A stretch of DNA of 39,323 nt from an uncultured Bacteroidales bacterium (GCA_900318015.1 ONJB01000014.1:1-39323), one strand, 5' to 3'; positions 1 through 6,623 are shown, counted from the stretch's first letter. The notes: generated from the letters alone by a model not told the origin. Numbers and translations: made by a program.

Positions 1-99
1 TAATTATCTGTATTTTTGTTGCCGAAAGATATAAACAAAGGTAATAAAAAGAATGGAAAAAGAAGTCGTGTACAATCGAGTTGTCGACTATTCCGCCAC
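1..99. repeat. 99-bp terminal redundancy, copy 1 (circular contig overlap)
   Basis: The first 99 bases are identical to the last 99 (39225-39323). Both copies hold the -7 box of the early promoter and the first codons of the first early gene. An exact overlap of this length at contig ends is the usual sign of a circular molecule assembled with a k-mer of that size, so this is one locus seen twice, not a biological long terminal repeat. Confidence 0.95.
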
Positions 100-265
100 C
101 CTGAATGGGCTGGAGGTCGGCCAATTCGCGAAAATCCCCACCTCCGACCGAGACATCCAGAACGTCCGCACCAGCGTCTCGAAGTTCCAGGCCGGCCTCA
201 CCGACGGCCGGACCTTCAGCGTCCACAAGACCATCAATGGCGCGATCGTCAAGCGCGAGTCCTAA
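53..265 (+). CDS. Early protein 1, unknown (70 aa)
   Basis: First gene downstream of the early promoter. It encodes a 70-aa soluble protein without signal peptide or membrane segment. The sequence (MEKEVVYNRVVDYSATLNGL at the start) is mixed alpha/beta in character, and the C-terminal half ends in short beta-prone segments (TFSVHKTINGAIV). The start is the first ATG after the -7 box and gives a leader of normal length. Its place directly after the repressor-controlled promoter fits a Cro-like or other immediate-early regulator, but no helix-turn-helix is visible and I assign no function. Confidence 0.75.
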   Translation: MEKEVVYNRVVDYSATLNGLEVGQFAKIPTSDRDIQNVRTSVSKFQAGLTDGRTFSVHKTINGAIVKRES

Positions 266-271
266 GTTTTC

Positions 272-296
272 AACGATAATATCAACACTTTTTCAA
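272..296 (+). promoter_or_regulatory. Repeated early-leader motif (copy 1)
   Basis: AACGATAATATCAACAC followed by TTTTTCAAA sits directly before the start codon at 297. Relatives occur before other early genes: AACGAAGATATCAACC at 642-657, ACACTTTTCAAAT at 1008-1020, and CACTTTTTCAAAT with TTTTTCAAAT at 1242-1266. The motif hugs start codons, so it may be a translation-initiation leader. A transcription signal is not excluded. Confidence 0.4.
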
Positions 297-555
297 ATGG
301 ACGAAATCACCTACCAGGAACTTATCAACAAGTTCAACGGCCTCTCTCAAAAAGGTCTACGCACTATCCCGGACCATGGACCAGTTCCACAAGAGGAACG
401 CCGTTCCCGGCGAGCTTCCGCTGCCGGTCCTCGCCATCGCGAAGGAATTCCTGTCGAACGCATCCTTCACCATCGACGCCATCTCCGACCAGATGGATGG
501 TGAGAAGGAGGAGATGGACGAATACCTTGCCGACTGCGGCCACGATTGCCAATAG
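297..555 (+). pseudogene. Early protein 2, unknown, frame interrupted at an A5 run
   Basis: The ATG at 297 opens a natural-looking protein (MDEITYQELINKFNGLSQ). At the A5 run 349-353 the natural sequence moves to the +1 frame (KVYALSRTMDQFHKRN, then an acidic tail ending CGHDCQ at the stop 553-555). The unshifted frame instead gives an Arg/His-rich artefact ending at 503. Removing one A restores about 85 codons. The cause is either an assembly or sequencing indel, a real mutation, or a programmed +1 shift. The repaired protein is small, helical and acidic at its C terminus. Function unknown. Confidence 0.7.
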
Positions 556-664
556 ACAAACCACGGGGGGGGGTGTCGGTGTCAGTAATGCTCCGAACGC
601 CATCCAAGGAATTGTGGCGCCTGGGACGGCCTCCCCGTTTTTAACGAAGATATCAACCGAATAG

Positions 665-916
665 ATGCAGCGCTACCGAATCATACTACGGGACTACCTG
701 AACCTGGGAAGGGATCGTGATGTGACCTTTACCGCCCTGGGGGCGGCGGAGGAATTCATCAACAGCCTGTCCAGGGAGGGAACGGTCTGCGTGTATGTCG
801 TGACCGGATATACCGATTCCCCCTACCGCGTCCTGACGTCCGTCGAGCGGTATGTGGTCTGGAACGACCGCGACAGGTACGCTGCCCTGGAAGGAAACCG
901 GCGGGCTGCCGGCTAA
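665..916 (+). CDS. Early protein 3, unknown (83 aa)
   Basis: A small soluble protein beginning MQRYRIILRDYLNLGRDRDV, with alternating hydrophobic segments (CVYVVTGYTDS, RYVVWNDRDRY) suggesting a compact alpha/beta fold. The ATG at 665 follows a copy of the ATATCAAC leader motif. The gap before it (556-664) holds a nine-G run and a weak GGGA/TCCC hairpin ending in TTTTT. Family not recognised. It belongs to the cluster of small immediate-early genes between the promoter and the SSB operon. Confidence 0.7.
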   Translation: MQRYRIILRDYLNLGRDRDVTFTALGAAEEFINSLSREGTVCVYVVTGYTDSPYRVLTSVERYVVWNDRDRYAALEGNRRAAG

Positions 917-961
917 AAGCACAACTTTCATCCGTGTTCGTTTTGGTTACGACGAACGAGC

Positions 962-991
962 CCTCTCCGGGTGCGAGCTCCGAGAGGTTTT
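962..991 (+). terminator. Candidate attenuator or terminator in the early leader
   Basis: CCTCTC (962-967) pairs with GAGAGG (982-987). The GG/CC inside extends the stem across one bulged C, with a 9-nt loop, and TTTT follows at 988-991. It lies in the 100-bp gap between early genes 3 and 4, where conditional termination would tune downstream early expression. Confidence 0.4.
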
Positions 992-1020
992 ACCAAGAGA
1001 AACTCAAACACTTTTCAAAT

Positions 1021-1224
1021 ATGAATGCAGAATGTACAGCCAAGCCCTCGGGGCTCTATTCGCTGAAGCAGGCTCGGGAGATCATCGGATGCTCGACCAG
1101 GGCGCTCGTGAACTACCGGAACTCCGGACTCATACCGACCCATGAGCGGAACGGGAACAAGCAGAAGGTCATCGTCGGAAAGGACATCATCGCCTTCATG
1201 AACCGCCACCACCTGGTAAGGTAA
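1021..1224 (+). CDS. MerR-like helix-turn-helix DNA-binding protein (67 aa)
   Basis: The start at 1021 is chosen because the repeated leader (ACACTTTTCAAAT) abuts it; the 934 alternative only adds unnatural sequence. The 67-aa protein reads GLYSLKQAREIIGCSTRALV followed by NYRNSGLIPTHERNGNKQKV. That is a winged helix-turn-helix of the MerR/excisionase (HTH_17) type: helix-turn-helix at about residues 13-32, then a wing with a basic tip. Proteins of this size act as excisionases or transcriptional regulators in Bacteroides mobile elements. Here it is early and far from the integrase, so either role is possible. Confidence 0.65.
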   Translation: MNAECTAKPSGLYSLKQAREIIGCSTRALVNYRNSGLIPTHERNGNKQKVIVGKDIIAFMNRHHLVR

Positions 1225-1266
1225 TTCAATCAACAACGTTTCACTTTTTCAAATCTTTTTCAAATC

Positions 1267-1464
1267 ATGAAACACAAGCTCATCTACGTCATGGCTATGC
1301 TCGCCATCCTCATCTGCGCCATCCTCATCTGGAACTATTCCTTCCAGATCGCCCGCACCATCCACTGCGACTCCGCCCTGGTGGACGTCGTGTCCGCCGC
1401 CATCCTCGCAGCTGCGTTCTATCCGGCCGGAAAGGTCACTGAAAAGAAGGAGGACTACGCATGA
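1267..1464 (+). CDS. Small early membrane protein (65 aa)
   Basis: One strongly hydrophobic N-terminal helix (about residues 5-23, rich in I, L, A, M) is followed by a second apolar stretch (SAAILAAAFYPAG, about 43-55) and a charged tail (KVTEKKEDYA). It is probably an inner-membrane protein with both ends charged. The ATG at 1267 comes after two tandem TTTTTCAAAT motifs. Its stop overlaps the next start as ATGA (1461-1464), so translation is probably coupled. Function unknown. Confidence 0.65.
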   Translation: MKHKLIYVMAMLAILICAILIWNYSFQIARTIHCDSALVDVVSAAILAAAFYPAGKVTEKKEDYA

Positions 1465-1625
1465 GCCGGAGGATCTATTTCGACAGGAAGAAGGACGCCG
1501 AGGCCGAGCTGGCCCGCCGTCACGATACGGCTGTCCAGGTCCGCCGCGTCCCGTATGGTCGGCACAAGGGGAAGTTCGTCGTCTGCTCATGGTTGGGCTT
1601 CATTAACGAGATGTATAGCCTATGA
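1461..1625 (+). CDS. Small basic protein (54 aa)
   Basis: A 54-aa ORF linked to both neighbours by ATGA overlaps (1461-1464 and 1622-1625). That linkage and the open frame are the evidence that it is real. The product is rich in Arg/Lys/His (MSRRIYFDRKKDAEAELARR; RRVPYGRHKGK) with a hydrophobic C terminus (FVVCSWLGFINEMYSL). Nucleic-acid binding is conceivable from the charge and from the SSB-like gene that follows. No family recognised. Confidence 0.6.
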   Translation: MSRRIYFDRKKDAEAELARRHDTAVQVRRVPYGRHKGKFVVCSWLGFINEMYSL

Positions 1626-1957
1626 GTCCGCTGAACAAGGTCGAGATGCGTGGCCGCGTAGGCTCGCATACTATCTCGCTGAGGAAGGACGGCCACTGGG
1701 AAGGCTGGTTCGACCTTCACGTCGTCACGAAGAACATGCACGGAATATCCCAGCCGATGGTCTTCGACTGCCATGTGGCCGAGGACGGGAAGAAGGTGAA
1801 GGACCTGGGCGCCGGTATCGGAGGGAAGATTGTCCTGATCACCGGCCGCCTGGTCCAATATCCGGAGGAGAACCGTATCGACTACTACATCCACGTCACG
1901 GGCCTGGATGTCGTCGGAGGTCCGCAGGACGAACTGAAGTTCGAGGAGGGGGAGTGA
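1622..1957 (+). CDS. ssb: Single-stranded DNA-binding protein, OB fold (111 aa)
   Basis: The protein follows the SSB pattern: an N-terminal strand NKVEMRGRVG, then WFDLHVVTKN, FDCHVAEDGKKVKDLG, GGKIVLITGRLVQYP and YYIHVTGLDVVGG, ending in an acidic tail (ELKFEEGE). The order of strands and the G-x-V/L-I-x-G-R-L segment fit bacterial and phage SSB domains. It is shorter than a host SSB (111 against about 150 aa) and lacks the DDDIPF-type tail. It would coat ssDNA during phage replication. It sits in a tight operon, with TGATG overlap to the next gene. Confidence 0.7.
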   Translation: MSPLNKVEMRGRVGSHTISLRKDGHWEGWFDLHVVTKNMHGISQPMVFDCHVAEDGKKVKDLGAGIGGKIVLITGRLVQYPEENRIDYYIHVTGLDVVGGPQDELKFEEGE

Positions 1958-2766
1958 TGGGGAAACTTACTGACATTAACGTCGTCGCCCGTAACGAATA
2001 CGGCGACACCCTGGGAATAGTTACCCCCGTTTCCGTTACGAAAGAAGGAATATTTACCACAACCCTGCCGGAAGAAGCTGTTAATAAATTGCTTGATTAC
2101 GGGGTCACCTTGCGTGCAAACCGGGTCGGCCGGGAAGGCTTTTTTTCGGCGAAAACCCTGGACGAGCTTAGGAAGGAAATAGCGTCCGTGATGGGGGAAG
2201 CCCTTAGCCGGGAGCTTGTCCAGGAAGAAACCGTTATAAAATACCAGATTAAGACCGCCGGATCTTGCTATCTTGATGACGACGGCGAAATTTTACCGAA
2301 CGGAGGATGGGCGAAAAACAAGAACTACGACACTACCACAAAAGGCCACTGGGAAAAATTTACGGAGTATTCCGACGCCATGCACATGCAGCAGGCAAAG
2401 ATCCAGGTCTGGGTCGGCGTTTACGACCGAAAGCGCTATCGCTTCAAGAGCGGGAAAGAAATAGAGGACTTAACAAGAAGGCGCTGCGAAACATACAGGA
2501 AGCAGAAAGAAAGAACGAACTTAAACTGGCTTTGCGACCAGGTATGCATGGTGGCGGAAGGGACGTATAGAGGGGACGTGTCACGCCTTCAAGAAGTACC
2601 GGCAACGGAGGAAAACGCCGCCATCTTTGTAAAAATTCTGAAATTCATTTACATGGCGAACCAGCTATTTACAAAGCTTTCGAACCAGGAAAACCTCCTG
2701 GCCTTTATTGAAGCGAACCGGCCGCTGGCGCTTCCGGATATAGTAGACGTTCAGGAGGTAGAGTGA
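1957..2766 (+). CDS. Unknown early protein, lower GC (269 aa)
   Basis: Starts at 1957 (TGATG overlap with the SSB-like gene) and ends at 2766, again overlapping the next start. The C-terminal two thirds are charged and aromatic, with DDDGEILPNGGWAKNKNY, then a basic helix (DLTRRRCETYRKQKERTN), then a leucine-rich helical end. No membrane segment. Its codons include many AAA, TTA, ATA and GAA, and it looks clearly less GC-rich than the genes on either side, which suggests later acquisition. The operon position beside SSB suggests a role in DNA metabolism, but the family is not recognised. Confidence 0.7.
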   Translation: MGKLTDINVVARNEYGDTLGIVTPVSVTKEGIFTTTLPEEAVNKLLDYGVTLRANRVGREGFFSAKTLDELRKEIASVMGEALSRELVQEETVIKYQIKTAGSCYLDDDGEILPNGGWAKNKNYDTTTKGHWEKFTEYSDAMHMQQAKIQVWVGVYDRKRYRFKSGKEIEDLTRRRCETYRKQKERTNLNWLCDQVCMVAEGTYRGDVSRLQEVPATEENAAIFVKILKFIYMANQLFTKLSNQENLLAFIEANRPLALPDIVDVQEVE

Positions 2767-3083
2767 TGGCGAAGGTAATTGGACATAGGGACCCGAAGTT
2801 GAGGCTGTCTTATTTTGAGGCGATAACCCTGAAGAGACTTGCCGAGCGCGCAAGGAAGAAGGAGGAGGAGGAAGTCGCGGCTCAGGAAGAGAGGCTCGCC
2901 TCGCACGGGGACGTCGTCGAGCTCGGCGGCCATACATACCGCAGGACGGAATGGATCCTCGACAGCAGGGAGAAGATTGCGGAGCTTGACGAGATCATCG
3001 CCGCCCTGACTGAATGCAAGCACCGGACCTGGGCGAACCTTAGCAGGCCCGGCACCAAGCGGGGGGGGGTGAGTCATGTATGA
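2766..3083 (+). CDS. Coiled-coil early protein (105 aa)
   Basis: The start at ATG 2766 (TGATG overlap) is preferred to an in-frame GTG one codon earlier. The protein has a strongly charged helix (LAERARKKEEEEVAAQEERL, about residues 22-41) followed by a beta hairpin (VVELGGHTYRRTEW) and another helix (REKIAELDEIIAALTECKHR). No known domain. The last codons run through a nine-G tract (3061-3069). One G fewer would end the protein at about residue 100, so the exact C terminus is uncertain. Confidence 0.6.
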   Translation: MAKVIGHRDPKLRLSYFEAITLKRLAERARKKEEEEVAAQEERLASHGDVVELGGHTYRRTEWILDSREKIAELDEIIAALTECKHRTWANLSRPGTKRGGVSHV

Positions 3084-3231
3084 AGTCGTGCTCCTCTCCA
3101 AGAAATGGGGAACCATCATAGATTCCTGGAAGTACAGGAAGACGCCGGAGGGGCTGGAGAAGGCGAGGGAGAAGCGCGTCGAGCTCATGGTGAAGTACCT
3201 GGACAACCGGGTGGAGATTTGGGAAATTTGA
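3076..3231 (+). CDS. Small basic early protein (51 aa)
   Basis: The ATG at 3076 lies inside the end of the preceding gene; the frame is open to TGA at 3229. The product begins MYEVVLLSKKWGTIIDSWKY and continues with a Lys/Arg/Glu-rich helix (EGLEKAREKRVELMVKYL) ending in VEIWEI. Support is the tight overlap and natural composition. Function unknown. Confidence 0.5.
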   Translation: MYEVVLLSKKWGTIIDSWKYRKTPEGLEKAREKRVELMVKYLDNRVEIWEI

Positions 3232-3282
3232 CAACAAGGCAGGATGATGTCATATCGAAAGGTAGTTTAAAGTGGAGGGGAA

Positions 3283-3308
3283 GCGCCCGGAAACCTGCCG
3301 CCGGGCGC
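3283..3308. promoter_or_regulatory. GC-rich hairpin in a 94-bp gap
   Basis: GCGCCCGG (3283-3290) and CCGGGCGC (3301-3308) form a perfect 8-bp stem with a 10-nt loop. No T-run follows, so it is not a standard terminator. It lies just before the start at 3326 and could affect expression of the gene preceding the replication initiator. Confidence 0.35.
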
Positions 3309-3325
3309 CGAACCTCGTAGGAAAG

Positions 3326-3535
3326 ATGGCGGACTTGGTCCAGGTATCGACGCCGACCGGAAGGTCGCTCCGCGTCCGGATTTCCGCCCTCTCCGGCATC
3401 GAGACCAGGGGAGGGTCGCTGGATGCGCGGCGGTTCTTCGTCAGGTACAGGTCCGGCCGCCGGCTGGAGGTGGACCACGATTCCGCCACGAGAGTGTTCG
3501 ACGCATTGTCGCCAAAACTGTTTGAAACGATGTAG
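3326..3535 (+). CDS. Small basic early protein (69 aa)
   Basis: The start at ATG 3326 (preceded by AGGAAAG) is preferred to the GTG at 3272, which would translate the GC-rich hairpin. The protein is beta-rich and basic (SLRVRISALSGIETRGGSLD, RRFFVRYRSGRRLEVDHDSA), with a helical end. The stop at 3533-3535 leaves one base before the replication-initiator start at 3537, so the two are probably co-translated. Function unknown. Confidence 0.6.
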   Translation: MADLVQVSTPTGRSLRVRISALSGIETRGGSLDARRFFVRYRSGRRLEVDHDSATRVFDALSPKLFETM

Positions 3536-3536
3536 C

Positions 3537-4586
3537 ATGCCGAAGAGAAACGATTACATTGTCATCCAGGAGCCGATGATCTCGGCGCTTGGCCTGAGCG
3601 GCATCTCGCTCCTGGTGTTCGCCGTGATCCACGGATTCACCAAGGACGGGGAGCAGCACTACCGGGCCTTCCCGGAGGATCTGATGAAATGGACGGGCGC
3701 CTCGGAGCGGTCCGTCAAGGCCGTTCTGAAGAGCCTCCTGGACAAGGGGTACATCAACCGGAGCAAGGTGGTGTACCGCGGGAAGTCTACCTTCGAATAC
3801 TGGACGAACTACGAGGACCTACTCGAAAGGGTGTCGGCCGGGGAGCCTCTCGGGCCCTATAACCTTTACGAAAAAGCCAAAGGTGCAGAAACTGCACCCT
3901 TGGAAAAAGTGCAGAAACTGCACCCGAGTGATGCAGAAACTGCACCCGTAAAGGTGCAGAAACTGCACTGCAAAGGTGCAGAAACTGCACCCGAGCCTAA
4001 TAATAATGTAGTCAAGCACTCTTGTAAGCACACAGATAAATATCTCTTTCATCTTGATGTGGCCCAGCGGGTGGGCCCCATCCGTCAAGAAGAGAAGAGA
4101 GAATTTTATAGAATTTTCTTTGAAAAGAACGCGGCCGACGCGGCCGCTCAGGTCACGAAGTTCGTCAACTACTACGAGTCGCTCGGATGGGAGAACGCGG
4201 ACGGGCGCCGGTACGACACCCCGGCGAAGCGCCGCGGCCTTGCGATGATGTGGGAGTGCAAGGGAAGCGCCCCGCGCCTGACTGCGGACTTCGGCACCGT
4301 GCAGGACAAGGAGAACCAGGCGGCCGCGAACAGGCATTTCCTGAAGATGCTCGGCGAGCTGTACGAGCTGGCCGCGTCGACCGGCGACCCGGAGGATCCC
4401 ACGCGGCTCCTGAATCCCGGCTACCGATGCCGCCTCTCCTGGAAGGACAACGGCAAGGTGTATGACCTCGTATGGTCCGGCCCCGGCCTTCCCGTCCAGT
4501 GGTACGACCGCCATCCGGAGGCGCAGGACATCATCAAGAAGCATTTCGGCGGCATGCAGTCCGTCATCTTCAATCCCACGGCGTAA
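3537..4586 (+). CDS. Replication initiator, lambda O-like organisation (349 aa)
   Basis: The N-terminal 90 residues form a helix-turn-helix/winged-helix domain (LVFAVIHGFTKDGEQHYRAF, then DLMKWTGASERSVKAVLKSL, then a wing with KSTFEYW), as in phage replisome organisers. Residues about 116-151 are low-complexity linker encoded by five DNA repeats (separate entry). The C-terminal part (from about 180) begins with an aromatic, charged helix and may recruit the host helicase. No helicase, loader or polymerase gene is recognisable nearby. The in-frame sequence upstream of ATG 3537 belongs to the previous gene read in another frame. The family resembles replication proteins of Bacteroidales prophages. 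The role is inferred from the HTH domain plus internal iterons, as in lambda O. Confidence 0.7.
   Translation: MPKRNDYIVIQEPMISALGLSGISLLVFAVIHGFTKDGEQHYRAFPEDLMKWTGASERSVKAVLKSLLDKGYINRSKVVYRGKSTFEYWTNYEDLLERVSAGEPLGPYNLYEKAKGAETAPLEKVQKLHPSDAETAPVKVQKLHCKGAETAPEPNNNVVKHSCKHTDKYLFHLDVAQRVGPIRQEEKREFYRIFFEKNAADAAAQVTKFVNYYESLGWENADGRRYDTPAKRRGLAMMWECKGSAPRLTADFGTVQDKENQAAANRHFLKMLGELYELAASTGDPEDPTRLLNPGYRCRLSWKDNGKVYDLVWSGPGLPVQWYDRHPEAQDIIKKHFGGMQSVIFNPTA
3882..3991. repeat. ori: Five palindromic iterons, probable replication origin
   Basis: Five copies of GGTGCAG-AAA-CTGCACC lie at 3882-3898, 3909-3924, 3932-3946, 3953-3969 and 3975-3991. Each is a palindrome with an AAA centre. Centres are 26, 22, 23 and 22 bp apart, close to two helical turns. 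Because the spacings are not multiples of three, the repeats are translated alternately as AETAP and VQKLH. The DNA, not the peptide, is therefore what has been conserved. An AT-rich stretch follows (about 3999-4060, and again 4090-4125), a candidate unwinding element. The arrangement matches the lambda O gene with internal ori. Confidence 0.8.
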
Positions 4587-5050
4587 TGAACTACAACATC
4601 CAGATAGACCTACTGAAGCTGCGGAACGTCACCGTGGAGGAGATGTTCGTCGGAGGGAAGCCGTGCCACCGCGTCTGCATCCCCCTGGAGGACAACTCCG
4701 GTCCGCTCAAGTACGATGGCGAGAACTGCTACCTGGCGCTGGCCGCCTTCGAGCTTCCGAACCCGAAGCGGGGCCAGACGCATTTCGTGAAGCCGCTGCT
4801 GCCGAAGACCCAGGTGTTCGGGATGTCCTACGAGGCCGTCCGCGCCATTCCGTATCTCGGGAACATGCGGCCCTGGGACAAGCCGGGCCCGCCAGCCATC
4901 TGCCACCTGTGCGACTACGCCATCGGCGCGCGGTATTCGTCCGGGGGCTACTATACGCGCTGCACCCATCCGAAGGTGAACAAGAACACGACCGGAGATG
5001 TCCGCTACATCGACGCCTGCCCGAAAGACAACGAAAGACAAACCAAGTAA
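4586..5050 (+). CDS. Unknown protein with Cys cluster (154 aa)
   Basis: The start at ATG 4586 overlaps the initiator stop by one base (TAATG). The N-terminal half is beta-rich (MNYNIQIDLLKLRNVTVEEM, CHRVCIPLEDNSGPLKYDGE). The C-terminal half has CHLCDY (about residues 110-115), CTHPK and a final ACPKD, a likely zinc-binding set of four cysteines. The gene is co-transcribed with the replication initiator, so a replication or nucleic-acid role is plausible. No catalytic motif seen. Confidence 0.65.
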   Translation: MNYNIQIDLLKLRNVTVEEMFVGGKPCHRVCIPLEDNSGPLKYDGENCYLALAAFELPNPKRGQTHFVKPLLPKTQVFGMSYEAVRAIPYLGNMRPWDKPGPPAICHLCDYAIGARYSSGGYYTRCTHPKVNKNTTGDVRYIDACPKDNERQTK

Positions 5051-5060
5051 ACCAATAGCC

Positions 5061-5594
5061 ATGAAAACAATCCTGATTATCATCCTGATCATCATCTTCC
5101 TTGCGGAGCTGTGGGTATATTTCCGCCTGCACGGGAGGGAGCTGCGTCTTGAACAGCGAATCCAGTATGTCGAATCCCGCGAGGAATCCGCCCGCGAGGC
5201 CATGTCCAGGAACGGCGACACGGCCAAGGAGCTGAACGAGAAGCAGAAGCGCCTGGAGGAGCGGAGCGAGGTCGTCGAACGTCGGAACGTGGCGAACATG
5301 ATGACCGCCGCCGAGAATGTCGAATTCGCCAATGCCGTCCGCGCCGACATCGCTGAGTACAAGCGGTTCAAGAATTCCATCCAGGTGCACGTGTTCTACA
5401 CGGTCTCCAAGAAAGACCGGGAGACGTATGCCGAGGATAAGATTCCGGCCGTCGTGAAGAGTCGGATTGCGAACAAGCTCGGCCACGCCATCCTGCGCGA
5501 TTTCCCGGATTGTATGTATCGCGGAGATGTCGATGGTCGAGAAGTCTATGCCGTCAAGATCTTCGTGAAGACGAAGCTGGAGGACGAGAAATGA
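5061..5594 (+). CDS. Membrane-anchored coiled-coil protein (177 aa)
   Basis: ATG 5061 is chosen because the hydrophobic helix begins at once (TILIIILIIIFLAELWVYF, residues 3-21). A long charged coiled coil follows (about 25-80: RELRLEQRIQYVESREESAR, ELNEKQKRLEERSEVVERRN), then a small alpha/beta C-terminal domain ending VKIFVKTKLEDEK. The single N-terminal anchor places most of the protein in the cytoplasm or periplasm. Its start reads in a different frame from the previous gene, 10 bp after that stop. Function unknown. Confidence 0.65.
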   Translation: MKTILIIILIIIFLAELWVYFRLHGRELRLEQRIQYVESREESAREAMSRNGDTAKELNEKQKRLEERSEVVERRNVANMMTAAENVEFANAVRADIAEYKRFKNSIQVHVFYTVSKKDRETYAEDKIPAVVKSRIANKLGHAILRDFPDCMYRGDVDGREVYAVKIFVKTKLEDEK

Positions 5595-5701
5595 CCGGCG
5601 CCATCGTGGGATTTATGACTCTTGCGTCGTATGTCCTTGGATACTTCATGGGGAGGGCATCGAAGGACGACGAGAAACGAAGAAAGGAGAACGAGAAATG
5701 A
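5591..5701 (+). CDS. Tiny membrane protein (36 aa)
   Basis: Bracketed by ATGA overlaps on both sides (5591-5594 and 5698-5701), which is the main evidence for it. It has one hydrophobic helix (GAIVGFMTLASYVLGYFMG) and a strongly charged tail (KDDEKRRKENEK). It may work with the preceding membrane coiled-coil protein. Function unknown. Confidence 0.55.
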   Translation: MTGAIVGFMTLASYVLGYFMGRASKDDEKRRKENEK

Positions 5702-5874
5702 AAGTGACGTTCGTGACTGCTACTGAGCTGGACCCGTTCACCGCGTCCGCCCTGAACCTTCGCTTCTACGGCTTCCTGCTGGCCCTGGCGAAGGATAAGA
5801 ATCTGGATCCGGAATCCGTCGTTCTCTCTGCGCGCCGGATCATGGAGAACGCCGATATCAAACAGGAGGACTGA
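5698..5874 (+). CDS. Small helical protein (58 aa)
   Basis: A 58-aa product of an ATGA-coupled ORF. It is helical, with an amphipathic apolar core (FTASALNLRFYGFLLALAKD) and an acidic C terminus (IMENADIKQED). Two bases separate it from the next start. Not recognised. Confidence 0.55.
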   Translation: MKVTFVTATELDPFTASALNLRFYGFLLALAKDKNLDPESVVLSARRIMENADIKQED

Positions 5875-5876
5875 CG

Positions 5877-6623
5877 ATGCCGCACTGCCAGGAATGCAAG
5901 CACTACAAGGCGACGAATGATGGCCCGTATTGCTTCAAGAGCTCCGGCCATCCGAAGCCCATCTCGCCCATCATGGTGAAGGACTGCTTCGAGGAGAGGC
6001 CCACAGGCGAACCGGCGAGCACGGCGCCCGTGGAGAAGCCCGGGTACGTTCCCAGGACGAAGGTCTGCGCCAAGTGCGGACGCGAGCTTCCGCTGCTCCA
6101 GTTCAGCACGAACCGCCGGATGAAGGACGGACATCAGAGCGAGTGCAAGGAATGCGTCGCGAAGGCCGGCAAGAAGAGCCGGGAGCGCCTGAACGAGAAG
6201 AAGCGCGCCGAGAGGGAGAAGGCTGCCCAGGCCGAGCTGGCCTCCGGCGTCAAGGTCTGCCGGAAATGCGGTCGCGAGCTTCCGATCTCCGCCTTCGGGA
6301 AGGGGCATGCCGCCGACGGCCTTCAGGCGTTCTGCAAGGAATGCAAGGCAGAGCAGGGGCGCTCAGCTCTCGCGAAGCGCTGGGCGAAGGATGCGGACGC
6401 CATCCGGAAGGAGGCCGACAATAAGATTATCCAGGAGGATCCCGCGGAGCCCCAGCCGATGGTTCACGAATTCGAGTGCGCCATCCGGAGCTTCGAGGTC
6501 CTGAATCCCATCCCCGGCGGACTCGTCGAGATTCGTCTCGTCGCCGCCCAGGAAGGCGTCCAGGGCGCCGCGATGCTGGCGCTCGGAGGAAAGATATTGA
6601 CAATCAAAATCGGTGTGAAATGA
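5877..6623 (+). CDS. Zinc-ribbon protein with repeated CxxC pairs (248 aa)
   Basis: Three Cys-rich units are visible. The N terminus carries CQECKHY with YCF; then come two tandem copies of a CxKCGRELP unit: VCAKCGRELPLLQFSTN...CKECVA (about residues 62-94) and VCRKCGRELPISAFGKG...CKECKA (about 128-160), joined by a charged helix. Each unit resembles the zinc-binding N-terminal segment seen ahead of endonuclease VII-like and other phage zinc-ribbon proteins, but no nuclease His/Asn follows. The C terminus is beta-rich (GLVEIRLVAAQEG). Likely a DNA- or protein-binding adaptor. A degenerate recombination nuclease is an alternative. Confidence 0.6.
   Translation: MPHCQECKHYKATNDGPYCFKSSGHPKPISPIMVKDCFEERPTGEPASTAPVEKPGYVPRTKVCAKCGRELPLLQFSTNRRMKDGHQSECKECVAKAGKKSRERLNEKKRAEREKAAQAELASGVKVCRKCGRELPISAFGKGHAADGLQAFCKECKAEQGRSALAKRWAKDADAIRKEADNKIIQEDPAEPQPMVHEFECAIRSFEVLNPIPGGLVEIRLVAAQEGVQGAAMLALGGKILTIKIGVK

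Noticed and set aside
556-664. Coding content in the gap after the interrupted early gene
   Set aside because: Only a G9 run, a weak hairpin and the repeated leader motif were found. The minus-strand frame at 364-603 is a shadow.
3272-3325. GTG start extending the gene at 3326 upstream
   Set aside because: The extra residues come from translating the GC-rich hairpin 3283-3308 and look unnatural; ATG 3326 has an upstream AGGAAAG.
3882-3991. CRISPR-like array
   Set aside because: Repeats are 15-17 nt palindromes with spacers of only 5-10 nt, inside a coding sequence, and no cas genes. Iterons explain it better.
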